DNA of 6,803 bases from Gemmatimonadaceae bacterium (GTDB lineage: Bacteria > Gemmatimonadota > Gemmatimonadetes > Gemmatimonadales > Gemmatimonadaceae). Of this stretch, positions 6,703 through 6,803 are shown in pieces; the first letter of the stretch is position 1, and each line of letters opens with the position of its first letter. The notes beneath the pieces were generated by a model. That model did no database searches. It was given only the letters and a program-made list of their open reading frames with translations, and was not told the DNA's origin. Where the stretch lies: NCBI GenBank assembly GCA_013816695.1, contig JACDDZ010000085.1, forward strand, positions 1 to 6,803, written 5' to 3'. Made by a program: the position numbers and the translations under genes.

Positions 6703-6803
6703 GAGTGGGCCTCCTTACCGAGAGCGTGTTCGAGTGCACAGGCGGCGCGGAACATCTCCTCCTCACGAAAGTAGGGAGCTATGATCTGGCCACCGACTGG
6801 CAG
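6699..6803 (-). CDS. gatA: Aspartyl/glutamyl-tRNA(Asn/Gln) amidotransferase subunit A, C-terminal end (runs off the window edge)
   Basis: GatA is the amidase-family glutaminase subunit that supplies ammonia to GatB. Only the last 34 residues are in the window. They begin LPVGGQIIAPYF, the conserved amidase-signature C-terminal motif (LPVGLQLIGP-type), followed by REEEMFRAACALEHAL. The TGA stop (6699-6701) overlaps the GTG start of gatB, and the gatB Shine-Dalgarno lies within the last gatA codons (GKEA), indicating coupled translation. Catalytic Ser/Lys residues are outside the window. Confidence 0.92.

Overview
The window is a densely packed, moderately GC-rich bacterial chromosomal segment of housekeeping character. 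Gene content and protein style suggest Gemmatimonadota or a related Gram-negative phylum. The hints are a MurA with Asp at the catalytic Cys position, a DUF948-like plus YtxH-like pair beside a secreted zinc phospholipase C-like protein, and GatA-GatB. This placement is an inference from recalled family patterns, not from a search. No prophage, transposase, CRISPR array, rRNA or tRNA gene was seen.

Layout. The minus strand carries three transcription blocks. At the left edge is rimP-nusA (nusA is cut by the window edge), covering ribosome maturation and transcription elongation/termination. Its leader holds a plausible sigma70-type promoter, followed by an intrinsic-terminator hairpin directly before rimP that looks like an attenuator. 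Next comes murA-pgeF, overlapping by 4 bp, which pairs the first committed enzyme of peptidoglycan synthesis with the factor that cleans up misincorporation in the same precursor pathway. At the right edge is gatA-gatB (gatA is cut by the edge), again with a 4-bp GTGA overlap, making two subunits of the tRNA-dependent amidotransferase.

Between the first two blocks (about 1021-1191) is a small palindromic repeat element. Its inverted ends carry an AACTAGGAGTAAA-type motif, it has 18-bp tandem repeats on one arm and a perfect 12-bp GC-rich stem in the middle. It supplies both the stop codon of pgeF and the apparent terminator of the murA-pgeF transcript.

The plus strand carries a divergent three-gene cluster between murA and gatB: a membrane-anchored DUF948-like protein, a YtxH-like protein with three 11-residue amphipathic repeats, and a secreted zinc-dependent phospholipase C-family protein. 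The most notable observation concerns this last gene. Its signal peptide, its N-terminal Trp and four other predicted zinc-ligand or motif residues lie upstream of the first ATG, in an open frame (4265 onward) that contains no ATG, GTG or TTG. An ATG-based gene call would therefore delete half of the metal site. Possible explanations are a non-standard start codon, a frameshift from the overlapping ytxH-like gene, or a point mutation or sequencing error at the start codon.
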